NCBI GenBank assembly: GCA_016180815.1
Contig: JACPAN010000012.1
Location: 1 to 64,000 of the forward strand
DNA: 64,000 nucleotides
DNA from: Elusimicrobiota bacterium
Lineage (GTDB): Bacteria; Elusimicrobiota; Elusimicrobia; JACQPE01
Reading direction: 5' to 3'
A model generated the notes under the pieces. It saw only the letters and a program-made list of their open reading frames with translations, had not been told where the DNA came from and did no database searches. Of the stretch, positions 34,000-42,421 are shown piece by piece; within the stretch, counting starts at the first letter, position 1, and each line of letters opens with the position of its first letter. A program made the position numbers and the translations under genes.

Positions 34000-34773
34000 A
34001 TGCGAACATTCCTGTTTGCCGTTTTTTTCTTTCCGGCATTGACGGCTTGGGCCGATGAGCCGTCCGAGGATGCCGGGCGTTTAGCCCAAGATTCCGTCCG
34101 CACCTTTGAAGCCGCCTCTGAAAAACGCGGGCATTCTGAAAAGCCCGTTCCTATCGAAGCCTTGGAAAATACCGAAGATGAGTCTGCGGTTTCCCCGAGC
34201 CCCCGCAAGCCGCTGTATAGGAATGCCGGGAGCCCACCGTATCCTCAAGCCGATGACGGCGAGATGCCGTTTCCCGAAGGTTCGCCCGCTGATTTTTCAT
34301 CGAGCCATGTTTACACCTTGTGGCTGAGGTCTTGGCAGATGCCGTATCGTCTGACCGCTGATCTTTCGCAAGATGCGGCCTTGCGCGCGGCCGCTTCCGA
34401 ACCGGAATCATCCGACGGTTTCGACGGCGATCGAATCTTGAATCAACTCTCCGGAGACGGTATTCATGTCGGCGATTCGCGCACGGCGTTCGGCGATTAT
34501 TTGGGTTTTGACCTGCCCGTTCTCTCAGGCGCGCAATTGGGCTTAAGCGGCGATTGGACCATGTATCGCGTCAGCGCGGGCGCGGAGGTATCGCCTGAGA
34601 TCGGGCGACTCGGCGTTATCGGCAGCGGGCGTTTCGATGATCCGGCCAATCCCTGGTGCGCGGGCGTCAGCTACGGCTTGCGGCATATTCCCGCAATCGG
34701 CGTGCATCGGCTGGCCATCAATGCCAGCGGCTGCCGCAGTCAAGGCGGCCTGAACGTTTCCGGCGAGTTCTAA
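34000..34773 (+). CDS. Secreted protein of unknown function
   Basis: This 257-residue protein begins with a signal peptide (MRTFLFAVFFFPALTAWA). An acidic low-complexity region follows (residues 20-110). The C-terminal 110 residues alternate hydrophobic and polar residues with glycine turns (FDLPVLSGAQLGLSGDWTMYRVSAGAEVS, split here as FDLPVLSGAQ and LSGDWTMYRV), suggesting beta structure. Two cysteines near the end (residues 224 and 245) may pair. No family is recognised. It lies 47 bases after pgk on the same strand. Confidence 0.65.
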   Translation: MRTFLFAVFFFPALTAWADEPSEDAGRLAQDSVRTFEAASEKRGHSEKPVPIEALENTEDESAVSPSPRKPLYRNAGSPPYPQADDGEMPFPEGSPADFSSSHVYTLWLRSWQMPYRLTADLSQDAALRAAASEPESSDGFDGDRILNQLSGDGIHVGDSRTAFGDYLGFDLPVLSGAQLGLSGDWTMYRVSAGAEVSPEIGRLGVIGSGRFDDPANPWCAGVSYGLRHIPAIGVHRLAINASGCRSQGGLNVSGEF

Positions 34774-34850
34774 ATCATTATTTAGCCCGATCCTTTTGAT
34801 AAACTAAAAAAGAATTTTTAATCCGAAACTCTGTTAAGGAGGATATTGCC

Positions 34851-35375
34851 TTGGAGTGGACAAACCGCAGCGCGTACGTTTTGATGAAAGCAAAGCCCGG
34901 CATGGCTGAGAAAGTCTGGAAATCGTTTCAGCAATGCGACGAAGCCATCGGCGCTTGGGTCGTGACCGGCGATTGGGATGTGATCGCTTGGGTGGACGCT
35001 TACTCATGGGACGGCGTCTACGATCTGGTCGCCAAAATGAGAAAGGAAAATTGGATCGAGTCCTCGTCTTCGCATTGGGTGCATCATGGCCATAAAAACG
35101 GCAGTTGGTGGTGGGATTGGCCCGCCGGGGCCTGGGTTCTATGGCGCGACAACAAGCTAAACGGCTCATGGAAAAAGACGACGAACTGGAAATGGGCCGT
35201 CTCCTCCGCCTCCGTTCCCGGCGATTGGGATTGGGTGACCTGGGTCGGGGGGAAGAATTGGAACGAGGTTTGGAATCATGTGCTTGATTTTCAAAAGCCC
35301 GGCTGGCAGACGACGACATTGGTTCCGGTGCGTTCCTGGTGGAACAAATCTTGGGCCAAAAATTGGTGGGGGTAG
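34851..35375 (+). CDS. Tryptophan-rich tandem RAM-like protein
   Basis: This 174-residue protein contains 28 tryptophans, about 16 percent. A TTG start is chosen because TTAAGGAGGAT lies upstream at good spacing. Residues 7-78 match the Lrp/AsnC RAM pattern (AYVLMKAKPGMAEKVW, TGDWDVIAWVDA, a final strand SSHWVHH). Residues 94-161 repeat it more loosely (AWVLWRDNKLNGSW, PGDWDWVTWVGG, TTTLVPV). The bulky tryptophans sit in equivalent places of both repeats and in a WWWDW linker and a C-terminal WW-rich tail. No signal peptide or DNA-binding domain is seen. Function unknown; ligand binding through stacked indoles is a guess. Its 3' end overlaps the next gene by 98 bases. Confidence 0.8.
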   Translation: MEWTNRSAYVLMKAKPGMAEKVWKSFQQCDEAIGAWVVTGDWDVIAWVDAYSWDGVYDLVAKMRKENWIESSSSHWVHHGHKNGSWWWDWPAGAWVLWRDNKLNGSWKKTTNWKWAVSSASVPGDWDWVTWVGGKNWNEVWNHVLDFQKPGWQTTTLVPVRSWWNKSWAKNWWG

Positions 35376-37056
35376 GAACGATTTAACTCGGGTCGTTGTC
35401 GCCGCTTCGGCGGCTCTTTTCCTATGGTGGACAAGCCGCGCCATCAACGGCCTCTCCCTAACTTATGACGAGCCGGTGCAAATTGCCGGCGGCTATGCGG
35501 CCCTAAGCCGTAAGGATTATCACTTTCAGGGATTCGACCATCCGCCGTTGGCGGAAATGGTCTCCGCCGCTTGGTTGTCGATGGCCGGGCGTTCGCACCC
35601 GCTTGTTTTTGATCCGGCCGGCCGGGCTTATCTCGATCATCTGATTTACGAGGTCGCCGATCGCCTGATCTACGGCAGTTCTATCCCCCATGACCTCATT
35701 ACGGCGGCCGGCCGGTGGAGCGGCTGTCTGGTTTTTTTCCCAGTGCTCGCCGTCAGCCTGTTTATTTTCGCCGAACGTTGCCGGCCGGGCTCGGGAGTTT
35801 ACGCCGTTGGGTTGCTTTGCATCGAACCCAACCTTCTGGCCCATGCGGCTTTGGCCACCAAAGATTTCCCTTCGGCCGCGCTGCTGACGGCTTCTACGCT
35901 GTTGACGTTGATCTGGGCGGATCGTCCTTCGGCCAAGGTTTCTTTTTTATTGGGCGTCTCATCGGCCGCTTTAAGTTTGACGAAATACACGAATCTTCTT
36001 TTTTTCCCCGTAGCGTTGCTCTTGTTGTGGCTTGTCCGCAAGCGGTTGTCGACGAAACATTTTCGAGGCGCGGCGCTGGCCGCGGCGTCGTTCGCCGCCA
36101 TGTTTACGCTTGTTTATCAAGGGATTGATTGGCATTTTTATCAAGAGGGCTTGACGGCGACGCTGCGGCGGCTCGATGCCGGGCGCGGGAGCTTTTTCTT
36201 CGGCGACTATTCCCCGACGGGATGGCTGTTGTACTATCCGGCGCTGCTGCTGCTGAAAACCAATATCAGCCACTTGGTCTTGGCCGTCGCAGGCGCCGTC
36301 ATCCTCGGCCGGAATCTGTTGCGCCGGGGCGCCCTCGCGCGCGCCAAGGACAACGGGTATTTGATCGCCTGTCTTTTGATGCCCGTGGCGTTTTTTTTCG
36401 TGACGTCCGTTTCCAAGATTCAGATCGGCCATCGCTACATTCTCCCCGCGTATCCTTTCATCGTGGTATTGGCCGGGGCCGGGCTTAAGGAGTTGCTTTC
36501 GAGAACCCGCAAGATTCAGGCGGTTGCCGTTGTTCTTGTTCTGGCGGGGTTGGTTTCAACGGCGAGATGCTCTCCGTATTTTCTTTCGTATTTCAACGAA
36601 TTGGCCGGAGGTCCGTCGAAAGCCCATCGTTATTTCACCGATTCGAGCGTTGACTGGGGTCAGGGGCTGGCGGCCCTGGCGCGATGGCTGAAGGACCGGG
36701 GCGCCGGGGCTATTTATCTTTCTTATTTCGGCAGCGGCGATCCCGGCGCCTACGGCATCCGCCATGTCCCCGTCGGCGCGGTCGGCAATGTCGCCCGGAC
36801 AGCGGACGCATCGCCGGCGCTGACGGAAAAAAGGCTTTATTTGGCCGTGTCCGTCACGAATTTCCAAAGCACTTATTATTCCCGCAAAGGCGTCTTTGAT
36901 TTTTTGAGGGACCGCCGGCCCGAAGCCTTGATCGCGTATTCCATTTTGATTTATGACATCACGGACGACGGGATGTTGCGTGAGCGCGTGGCTAAGCTGT
37001 TAAATGACGTCGGCCACAAGGATGAGGCCCGGCAACTGGCCTCATTGAAGCGCTAA
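35278..37056 (+). CDS. GT-C family membrane glycosyltransferase (PMT/ArnT-like)
   Basis: This 592-residue protein has about eleven transmembrane helices. The first loop holds the catalytic acidic pair of GT-C enzymes, Asp64-Glu65 in LTYDEPVQIAGG, followed by FDHPPLAEM as in the PMT/ArnT families. A C-terminal periplasmic region contains GHRYILPAYPF and SSVDWGQGLAALARWLKD. It should transfer a sugar from a polyprenyl-phosphate carrier to a lipid or protein; the acceptor is unknown. The only starts before the catalytic loop are ATG 35278 and TTG 35284, both inside the preceding gene, so the overlap of more than 90 bases appears genuine. Confidence 0.85.
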   Translation: MCLIFKSPAGRRRHWFRCVPGGTNLGPKIGGGRNDLTRVVVAASAALFLWWTSRAINGLSLTYDEPVQIAGGYAALSRKDYHFQGFDHPPLAEMVSAAWLSMAGRSHPLVFDPAGRAYLDHLIYEVADRLIYGSSIPHDLITAAGRWSGCLVFFPVLAVSLFIFAERCRPGSGVYAVGLLCIEPNLLAHAALATKDFPSAALLTASTLLTLIWADRPSAKVSFLLGVSSAALSLTKYTNLLFFPVALLLLWLVRKRLSTKHFRGAALAAASFAAMFTLVYQGIDWHFYQEGLTATLRRLDAGRGSFFFGDYSPTGWLLYYPALLLLKTNISHLVLAVAGAVILGRNLLRRGALARAKDNGYLIACLLMPVAFFFVTSVSKIQIGHRYILPAYPFIVVLAGAGLKELLSRTRKIQAVAVVLVLAGLVSTARCSPYFLSYFNELAGGPSKAHRYFTDSSVDWGQGLAALARWLKDRGAGAIYLSYFGSGDPGAYGIRHVPVGAVGNVARTADASPALTEKRLYLAVSVTNFQSTYYSRKGVFDFLRDRRPEALIAYSILIYDITDDGMLRERVAKLLNDVGHKDEARQLASLKR

Positions 37057-37218
37057 ATGAATCGTTCAACGCCCCACCCACGGGGATTCCGTCAGCCGAG
37101 CCCGATACGCGGAATAAATTCTGGACCCCCTCTACCAAGAAGTATCAAGTTGAGTCTTGACCCCAAGGACGTTCCACCAATATGTTTTAGAGTTCTGGGT
37201 TGGTAGAATCTTTCCTGT
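37057..37218. other. Intergenic boundary of the defence island
   Basis: The 162 bases between the glycosyltransferase and hsdM contain no gene. A possible promoter for the hsd operon is TTGACC at 37157-37162, an 18-base spacer and TATGTT at 37181-37186. No copy of the tRNA-Thr 3' end is present, so there is no visible attachment-site duplication. Confidence 0.35.
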
Positions 37219-38832
37219 ATGGCTCGCGCTAAATTTAAGGAAAAAACGGATTCAAATGGCGCCGGTTTAAGCTTTGAACCGGCTCTTTGGGCGGCGGCGG
37301 ATAAGCTTCGCGGCCATATGGACGCCGCTGAATACAAACACGTTGTCCTGGGCCTCATTTTTCTCAAATATATTTCCGATGCTTTTGATGAGCGGCATCA
37401 ATTTTTAATCAAAGAGAAAGAAGCCCATGTCCGAGACGGAAACAAGGGCTTTGGAAACCCCGAAGACCCGGACGAATACCGGGCCGAAAATATTTTCTGG
37501 GTACCCAAAACGGCCCGCTGGCGTCACATTCAAGACAGCGCCAAGCAACCCGTCATCGGCAAGCTGATAGATGACGCCATGGTGGCCATCGAAAAAGACA
37601 ACCGGTCTCTTAAAGGCGTTTTGCCCAAAAGTTACGCGCGCCCCGAGCTCGATAAGCGCCTATTGGGCGAAGTAATCGATCTTATCGGCAAAATCGGCAT
37701 GGGCTATCAAGAAAATCGTTCCAAAGATATTTTGGGCCGGGTTTATGAATATTTTCTTTCTCGATTCGCCAGCGCCGAGGGCAAAAAAGGCGGGCAATTC
37801 TATACCCCTCAATCGGTGGTCAAAATTTTAGTTGAGATGATCACTCCGTACAAAGGCCGGGTTTACGACCCCTGCTGTGGCTCCGGCGGCATGTTTGTGC
37901 AAAGCGAAAAATTTGTCGAAGCTCACGGGGGCGGGCTGAAAGACATCTCCGTCTTTGGACAGGAGTCCAACCCCACCACCTGGAAGCTGGCCAAAATGAA
38001 TTTGGCTATTCGCGGCATTGAAGCGAATCTAGGAGTGGAGAATGCGGACAGCTTTCATCGGGACCAGCATCCTGATCTGAAAGCTGATTTTATTCTCGCC
38101 AATCCGCCCTTTAACATGAGCGATTGGGGCGGGGAGCGCCTGCGCGATGATGTGCGCTGGAAATTCGGCGCTCCCCCGGTCAACAACGCCAACTTCGCCT
38201 GGGTTCAGCATTTCATTCACCATCTGGCCCCCGGGGGCCTGGCCGGATTCGTTTTGGCGAATGGAAGCATGTCCTCCAACACTTCAGGGGAGGGCGAAAT
38301 TCGCAAAAAAATAATCGAGGCCGACTTGGTGGACTGCATGATCGCCCTGCCCGGCCAGCTTTTTTACTCCACCGCCATTCCGGTCTGCCTCTGGTTTATC
38401 GCGCGCGATAAGAAAAACGGAAAATTCCGCGACCGGCGCGGCCAAACTCTTTTCATTGACGCCCGCAAAATGGGTTTTTTGGTGGATCGCGTTCACCGCG
38501 ATCTCAAGGATGAAGAAATCGCCCAAATAGCCGGCGTCTACCACGCCTGGCGCGGCAATGCCCGTCATTCCCGCGAAGGCGGGAATCCAGGCCAATATAA
38601 AGACGTCCCCGGCTTTTGCAAAAGCGCCGCGTTGGAGGAAATCAAAAAGCACGATTATGTGCTCACCCCCGGCCGCTATGTCGGCGCGGAGGAAGCCGAA
38701 GATGACGGCGAACCCTTTGAACAAAAGATGAAACGCTTAACCGCCGAACTCAAAGGCCAATTCGCCGAATCCGCCAAATTGGAATCAGCCATAAAAGAAA
38801 ATTTAAAAAAATTGGGGTATGGCCATGATTGA
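37219..38832 (+). CDS. hsdM: Type I restriction-modification DNA methyltransferase subunit
   Basis: This 537-residue HsdM has an N-terminal helical domain (residues 20-170), then the adenine-specific methylase fold. AdoMet motif I is DPCCGSGGM (217-225) and catalytic motif IV is NPPF (295-298). [17 protein letters not shown] and [10 protein letters not shown] are further hallmarks. Residues around 449-457 (RHSREGGNP) are encoded by an inserted palindromic repeat at 38561-38590 that keeps the frame. The C-terminal coiled region would contact HsdS. It is the first gene of a six-gene run and overlaps the HEPN gene by 14 bases. Two copies with HsdS form the modification enzyme. Confidence 0.96.
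   Translation: MARAKFKEKTDSNGAGLSFEPALWAAADKLRGHMDAAEYKHVVLGLIFLKYISDAFDERHQFLIKEKEAHVRDGNKGFGNPEDPDEYRAENIFWVPKTARWRHIQDSAKQPVIGKLIDDAMVAIEKDNRSLKGVLPKSYARPELDKRLLGEVIDLIGKIGMGYQENRSKDILGRVYEYFLSRFASAEGKKGGQFYTPQSVVKILVEMITPYKGRVYDPCCGSGGMFVQSEKFVEAHGGGLKDISVFGQESNPTTWKLAKMNLAIRGIEANLGVENADSFHRDQHPDLKADFILANPPFNMSDWGGERLRDDVRWKFGAPPVNNANFAWVQHFIHHLAPGGLAGFVLANGSMSSNTSGEGEIRKKIIEADLVDCMIALPGQLFYSTAIPVCLWFIARDKKNGKFRDRRGQTLFIDARKMGFLVDRVHRDLKDEEIAQIAGVYHAWRGNARHSREGGNPGQYKDVPGFCKSAALEEIKKHDYVLTPGRYVGAEEAEDDGEPFEQKMKRLTAELKGQFAESAKLESAIKENLKKLGYGHD
38567..38586. repeat. REP-like palindrome inserted in hsdM
   Basis: ATTCCCGC-GAAG-GCGGGAAT is a perfect inverted repeat within a longer CGTCATTCCCGCGAAGGCGG unit. 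It matches the dRS3/REP-type dispersed repeats known from Neisseria and many other bacteria, which when translated give the SREGGNP peptide. It sits in frame in the C-terminal part of hsdM. Confidence 0.8.
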
Positions 38833-39247
38833 TTACGAAAAATTTCAAAAATCTCTCAAACAGCTTGAGTTACAGTTTGAAAACTACCAAAGCCCCCACG
38901 AAGGCGGAGCTTTCAACGATTTAGACCGCCAAGCGCTCAAGGAGTCCGTTATTCAGCGATTTGAAACTTGCTACGACACTCTCTGGAAACACCTCAAGCG
39001 CCACCTGATCGAAGAACTGGGCCTGCCCGAAGCGCCGAACAGTCCTAAGCCGGTCTTCCGGCTTGCCGATGAAAACCAACTTTTAGATTCCCGGCTTGAG
39101 CAATGGCTGAAATACTCCGATATCCGCGTTGACACCGCCCATGATTACAGTGAGGAAAAAGCCGACGCTTGCCTCGAAATAATGGCGCCTTTTATAGATG
39201 ACGCCATCGGCCTTTACCAAACCCTCACCGGCAAAACATGGGAGTGA
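38819..39247 (+). CDS. HepT-like HEPN toxin (HI0074 nucleotidyltransferase-substrate-binding family)
   Basis: This 142-residue all-helical protein belongs to the HI0074/HepT HEPN family. The catalytic RNase motif RX4HXY is complete: Arg103, His108 and Tyr110 in [10 protein letters not shown]. Tyr110 is the residue type that MntA partners adenylylate to silence HepT. Conserved HI0074 elements include [17 protein letters not shown] near residues 47-62. Start at 38819, with ATG 38825 equally possible; either overlaps the hsdM stop. It is followed with a 10-base overlap by the gene whose N-terminal domain is the matching nucleotidyltransferase. The Val after Arg103 is unusual, since a polar residue is common there. 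Toxin activity is inferred from the family. Confidence 0.88.
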   Translation: MAMIDYEKFQKSLKQLELQFENYQSPHEGGAFNDLDRQALKESVIQRFETCYDTLWKHLKRHLIEELGLPEAPNSPKPVFRLADENQLLDSRLEQWLKYSDIRVDTAHDYSEEKADACLEIMAPFIDDAIGLYQTLTGKTWE

Positions 39248-40809
39248 GCCCCGCCATAGACATTACTCCAGAGCAGCGTAAAACCATCCTTGCCCTTTTG
39301 CGCCAACACCTCCCCCAAGTCCTCGTCTGGGCTTACGGCTCAAGGGTGAAATGGACCGCGCGCCCCAATTCAGATTTTGATCTGGTCGCTTTCACTAAAC
39401 CGGAACACGCCGGCCAATTCAGCGCCCTCAAAGAAGCCTTCGAATCAAGCTCCCTGCCATTTCGCGTAGATTTGCTCGCCTGGAACGATCTCCCTGAAAA
39501 CTTCCACCGCAACATTAAAAAAGAATATGTCGTGTTCCAGGAGCCTGAGCGTGAGATCAAAGGCCAGGGCATGTCGGGTGACTGGCGTGAAGCATCTCTA
39601 GGGGATGTCGTGGAAATCAACCCTGATGTCGTAGATAAAGCTTGGCCCTTTACCCATATCCGCTATATCGATATATCTTCAGTCGGTGAAGGCATGATTC
39701 TTGAACCACCCGAACAGGTTCCTCTCTCGAATGCTCCAAGTCGCGCAAAGCGGATCGTGCGACAGGGAGACACCGTCCTTTCCACTGTGCGACCAAACAG
39801 ACGGTCCATGTTCTTCGTTTCAAAGCCTGAGGACGACTGGGTTGTCTCCACTGGCTTTGCAGTTCTTCGACCCAAGCCAGAAAAAATTGACCCTCGGTAC
39901 CTGTATGCTTGCGTCTTTCACAAAAGATTCACCGATTACCTTGTCTCAGTGGAGAAGGGGGCTGCCTATCCTGCAGTTTTGCCTGAGGATATCGCTGAAG
40001 TCCCAATCCCACTTCCGCCGTTAACTGAACAACGCGCCATTGCCCACATTCTGGGTACGCTGGATGACAAGATTGAGTTGAACCGGCGGATGAATGAGAC
40101 GCTGGAGGCCATGGCCCAGGCGATTTTCAAATCCTGGTTCATAGACTTCGACCCCGTCCACGCCAAATCCAAAGGCCGCGACCACGGCCTCCCCAAAGAA
40201 ATCGCCGATTTGTTCCCTGATTCTTTCCAGGACTCTGAATTGGGTAAAGTTCCGGCAGGATGGAGCGTTGGAGCCACTCAAGACCTCGCTGATGTATCCA
40301 GCGGGAAGAGGCCGGACGTCAGGTATCCCGAAGTTTCGGAAGAAGCTCGCGTGCCTCTCTGGGGTGGTAATGGACCGATGGCATTCGTGCCAGAAGCTCT
40401 GATAAATTATCCAGTTCTTCTGACTGGTCGGGTCGGGACGCTCGGGTCTGTTTTTAGAATCACCTCACCGTGTTGGCCTTCCGATAATACGCTTTTCCTG
40501 AAGGCAAACAATCTGTACGCGCTTGAATACCTATTTCTTCATTTAAAGCGCATTGACTTCAATTCTTTGAACAGGGGCTCAACTCAACCCCTCCTGACAC
40601 AAACCGATCTGAAATTACAGCCCGTTTTATTACCGCCGACAGCTATCCTCGAGAGCTTTCATTCAGTTGTGAATGAACTGTACAAAAGGATGGATTCATC
40701 TGAGCATGAATCCCACGCCCTCGCTGCTACTCGCAATGCGCTGTTGCCTAAACTTTTGTCCGGCGAAGTAAAACCTATGGGAATAGAAAAGGCTGCCGAA
40801 AGAGCGTAG
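39238..40809 (+). CDS. hsdS: MntA-like nucleotidyltransferase fused to type I HsdS specificity subunit
   Basis: This 523-residue two-part protein has residues about 8-103 as a minimal nucleotidyltransferase: GS at 34-35 (YGSRVKWTARPNSDFDLV), Asp46 and Asp48 as the DxD pair, and Asp78 in FRVDLLAW as third carboxylate. From residue 114 a full HsdS follows. TRD1 (DWREASLGDVVEINP) is closed by the central conserved region PPLTEQRAIAHILGTLDDKI and NETLEAMAQAIFKSWF. TRD2 (LGKVPAGWS) ends in HALAATRNALLPKLLSGEV. The first start is ATG 39238; GTG 39244 gives a GTGA overlap with the HEPN stop. The frame is uninterrupted across the junction. The antitoxin enzyme is therefore physically tied to the DNA-recognition subunit. 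Confidence 0.92.
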   Translation: MGVSPAIDITPEQRKTILALLRQHLPQVLVWAYGSRVKWTARPNSDFDLVAFTKPEHAGQFSALKEAFESSSLPFRVDLLAWNDLPENFHRNIKKEYVVFQEPEREIKGQGMSGDWREASLGDVVEINPDVVDKAWPFTHIRYIDISSVGEGMILEPPEQVPLSNAPSRAKRIVRQGDTVLSTVRPNRRSMFFVSKPEDDWVVSTGFAVLRPKPEKIDPRYLYACVFHKRFTDYLVSVEKGAAYPAVLPEDIAEVPIPLPPLTEQRAIAHILGTLDDKIELNRRMNETLEAMAQAIFKSWFIDFDPVHAKSKGRDHGLPKEIADLFPDSFQDSELGKVPAGWSVGATQDLADVSSGKRPDVRYPEVSEEARVPLWGGNGPMAFVPEALINYPVLLTGRVGTLGSVFRITSPCWPSDNTLFLKANNLYALEYLFLHLKRIDFNSLNRGSTQPLLTQTDLKLQPVLLPPTAILESFHSVVNELYKRMDSSEHESHALAATRNALLPKLLSGEVKPMGIEKAAERA

Positions 40810-40811
40810 TT

Positions 40812-41348
40812 ATGGATAGTATTTTTCAGGAAAGGTGGGAAAATTTTATTGAGACGCATAAACATCAAGTTCCCGAAGATATTTACCAGGAAATTCAAAA
40901 GATAAACGCACAAGTCGGAACTCCAGGAGGAGGAAAAGTCATCGTAGTGGCTCAGAAGGTGGCGTATAGGACGCTCGATACCTTTCATGCTAAGTGGCTG
41001 GAATTAGCGAAAAATGCCTGGGAACGCGGAGGCTCCAAGTTAAAAACTGAAGGTTTTTTAGCGCATCACTCATCTGCAATAAAAGAGGAAATCCTATTTT
41101 TGCGCAATGCCCCCCACAAACATACCAGCCAATATATTCCGCTGAATGACTTGGAGAAAAAAGCCGAAACTCTCGAATTGGAAGCCAAAGAGCATTTACA
41201 AAACTGGCTGGCTCAGTCTACAAAAGAAAAAGCAGAGCGCCGGTGGCAGCTGGTTTTGACGATTGTTGGGGCTATTCTCGGAGGATTGATATCCGCGCCT
41301 ATTTTTCAAGGAATTTGGCGATTGGTTAAATTTATTTTATGGAGATAA
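40812..41348 (+). CDS. C-terminally membrane-anchored protein of the defence operon
   Basis: This 178-residue protein of unknown family starts two bases after the hsdS stop. Residues 1-145 are soluble, largely helical and charged (VPEDIYQEIQKINAQVG, KKAETLELEAKEHLQNWLAQ). Residues 147-175 form one or two hydrophobic helices rich in glycine and proline breaks (LVLTIVGAILGGLISAP). Tail-anchored topology resembles membrane effectors or sensors of defence systems, but no known domain is seen. It overlaps the SIR2 gene by 10 bases, suggesting a two-gene module inserted between hsdS and hsdR. Base composition is lower in G+C than the flanking chromosome. Confidence 0.75.
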   Translation: MDSIFQERWENFIETHKHQVPEDIYQEIQKINAQVGTPGGGKVIVVAQKVAYRTLDTFHAKWLELAKNAWERGGSKLKTEGFLAHHSSAIKEEILFLRNAPHKHTSQYIPLNDLEKKAETLELEAKEHLQNWLAQSTKEKAERRWQLVLTIVGAILGGLISAPIFQGIWRLVKFILWR

Positions 41349-42400
41349 TACGTCCAGCAGTCTTCATTTTTGGTGCGGGGGCTACCCGTGGAGCGTTTGA
41401 GGATTCAAAGTTCTCGCCGCCTATCGATAGAGATTTTTTTGACATTGCTGGCCAATTGCAGGGCCACGGGACAGATTCACTGGCCAGGCAAGTATTAAAT
41501 TCTGTCTGGGATTTGTACGGAGAAACCCGAGGGATTAGTCTCGAGCGCTACTATAGAGATATCGAAACGCGGGAGGTGATTGGCCGATTTGTTAAGCCGC
41601 CTAATCAGCCGATGCGGTGGGGTAGAAGACGCATGGAGCTGGAGGAGCTGATCCGTCGTGTTTATATACACACTGCTTGTGACACAGAGGGTCCCTCCTT
41701 CAGTCCCAAGGCAAGTAGCATCCATCGAGATATTTTAAAGCACCTTACTGCTGGCGATACTATCGTCACATTCAATTATGATTTGGTGATAGAGGAATCG
41801 TTTGCTCAATCATCTCTTTGGCAACCCACGGATGGCTATGGAGTTAAGGTGCATGGAGGAACTCGGGGATGGTGTCGCAACTGGCTCAAGTCACGTAAAG
41901 AGTCTGAGGCTGAAACAATAACCGAAAGCTCCATTTCCTTGCTCAAGCTACATGGCAGTTTGAACTGGCGTCTTTATAACAACCAGCAAATTAGACTCAA
42001 AGATCGACCATATGTTGTTCGCAGAAATCGAAATAACAAGCCTGGTATAGAAAATATCGCTATTTTGCCACCAGGTTGGAAGAAAGAAGGAATCGAAAGG
42101 CAGCCATACAGCACATTTTGGCGCATGGCTGGTGGTAAACTCCAAAATTGTAAATCAATCGTCATCCTGGGTTATTCGCTTCCAGAAACGGATCTACTTG
42201 CTCAGGCATTATTTGCAGAAGTAATCCGGTCAAGAGCGGCTAGGAGTAGAAGGAATTACTTGAAGCAACTCTATCTGGCTGATCCGAGCGAAACTGTTAA
42301 AGAAAAATTTTCTCGGCTATTTTCGCCAGCACTGGGGCCACTTGGCGAATTATTTAAATACAAAGATATTCGAGAGTTTGCCAAAGATTTTAATGGTTAA
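41339..42400 (+). CDS. SIR2-family (SIR2_2-like) defence protein
   Basis: This 353-residue protein has the SIR2 NAD-binding pattern. FIFGAGATRGAF (residues 9-20) gives the glycine-rich loop and TIVTFNYDLVIE (141-152) the Asn146/Asp148 pair. LLKLHGSLNW (201-210) carries the presumed catalytic His205, and IVILGYSLPETDLL (274-287) is the distal strand. Many phage-defence systems use SIR2-like NADases that deplete NAD on infection; a deacetylase role is less likely without a zinc module. It overlaps the membrane protein gene and precedes hsdR by 21 bases. The region is visibly AT-rich (about 43 percent G+C in a sampled line), suggesting separate origin. Confidence 0.85.
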   Translation: MEIIRPAVFIFGAGATRGAFEDSKFSPPIDRDFFDIAGQLQGHGTDSLARQVLNSVWDLYGETRGISLERYYRDIETREVIGRFVKPPNQPMRWGRRRMELEELIRRVYIHTACDTEGPSFSPKASSIHRDILKHLTAGDTIVTFNYDLVIEESFAQSSLWQPTDGYGVKVHGGTRGWCRNWLKSRKESEAETITESSISLLKLHGSLNWRLYNNQQIRLKDRPYVVRRNRNNKPGIENIAILPPGWKKEGIERQPYSTFWRMAGGKLQNCKSIVILGYSLPETDLLAQALFAEVIRSRAARSRRNYLKQLYLADPSETVKEKFSRLFSPALGPLGELFKYKDIREFAKDFNG

Positions 42401-42421
42401 TCTAATTGCGTATAAATTCTG

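Noticed and set aside
37057-37218. Attachment site matching the tRNA-Thr 3' end
   Set aside because: I found no copy of the T-arm/acceptor sequence on the left side of the hsd operon, and no integrase gene is present.
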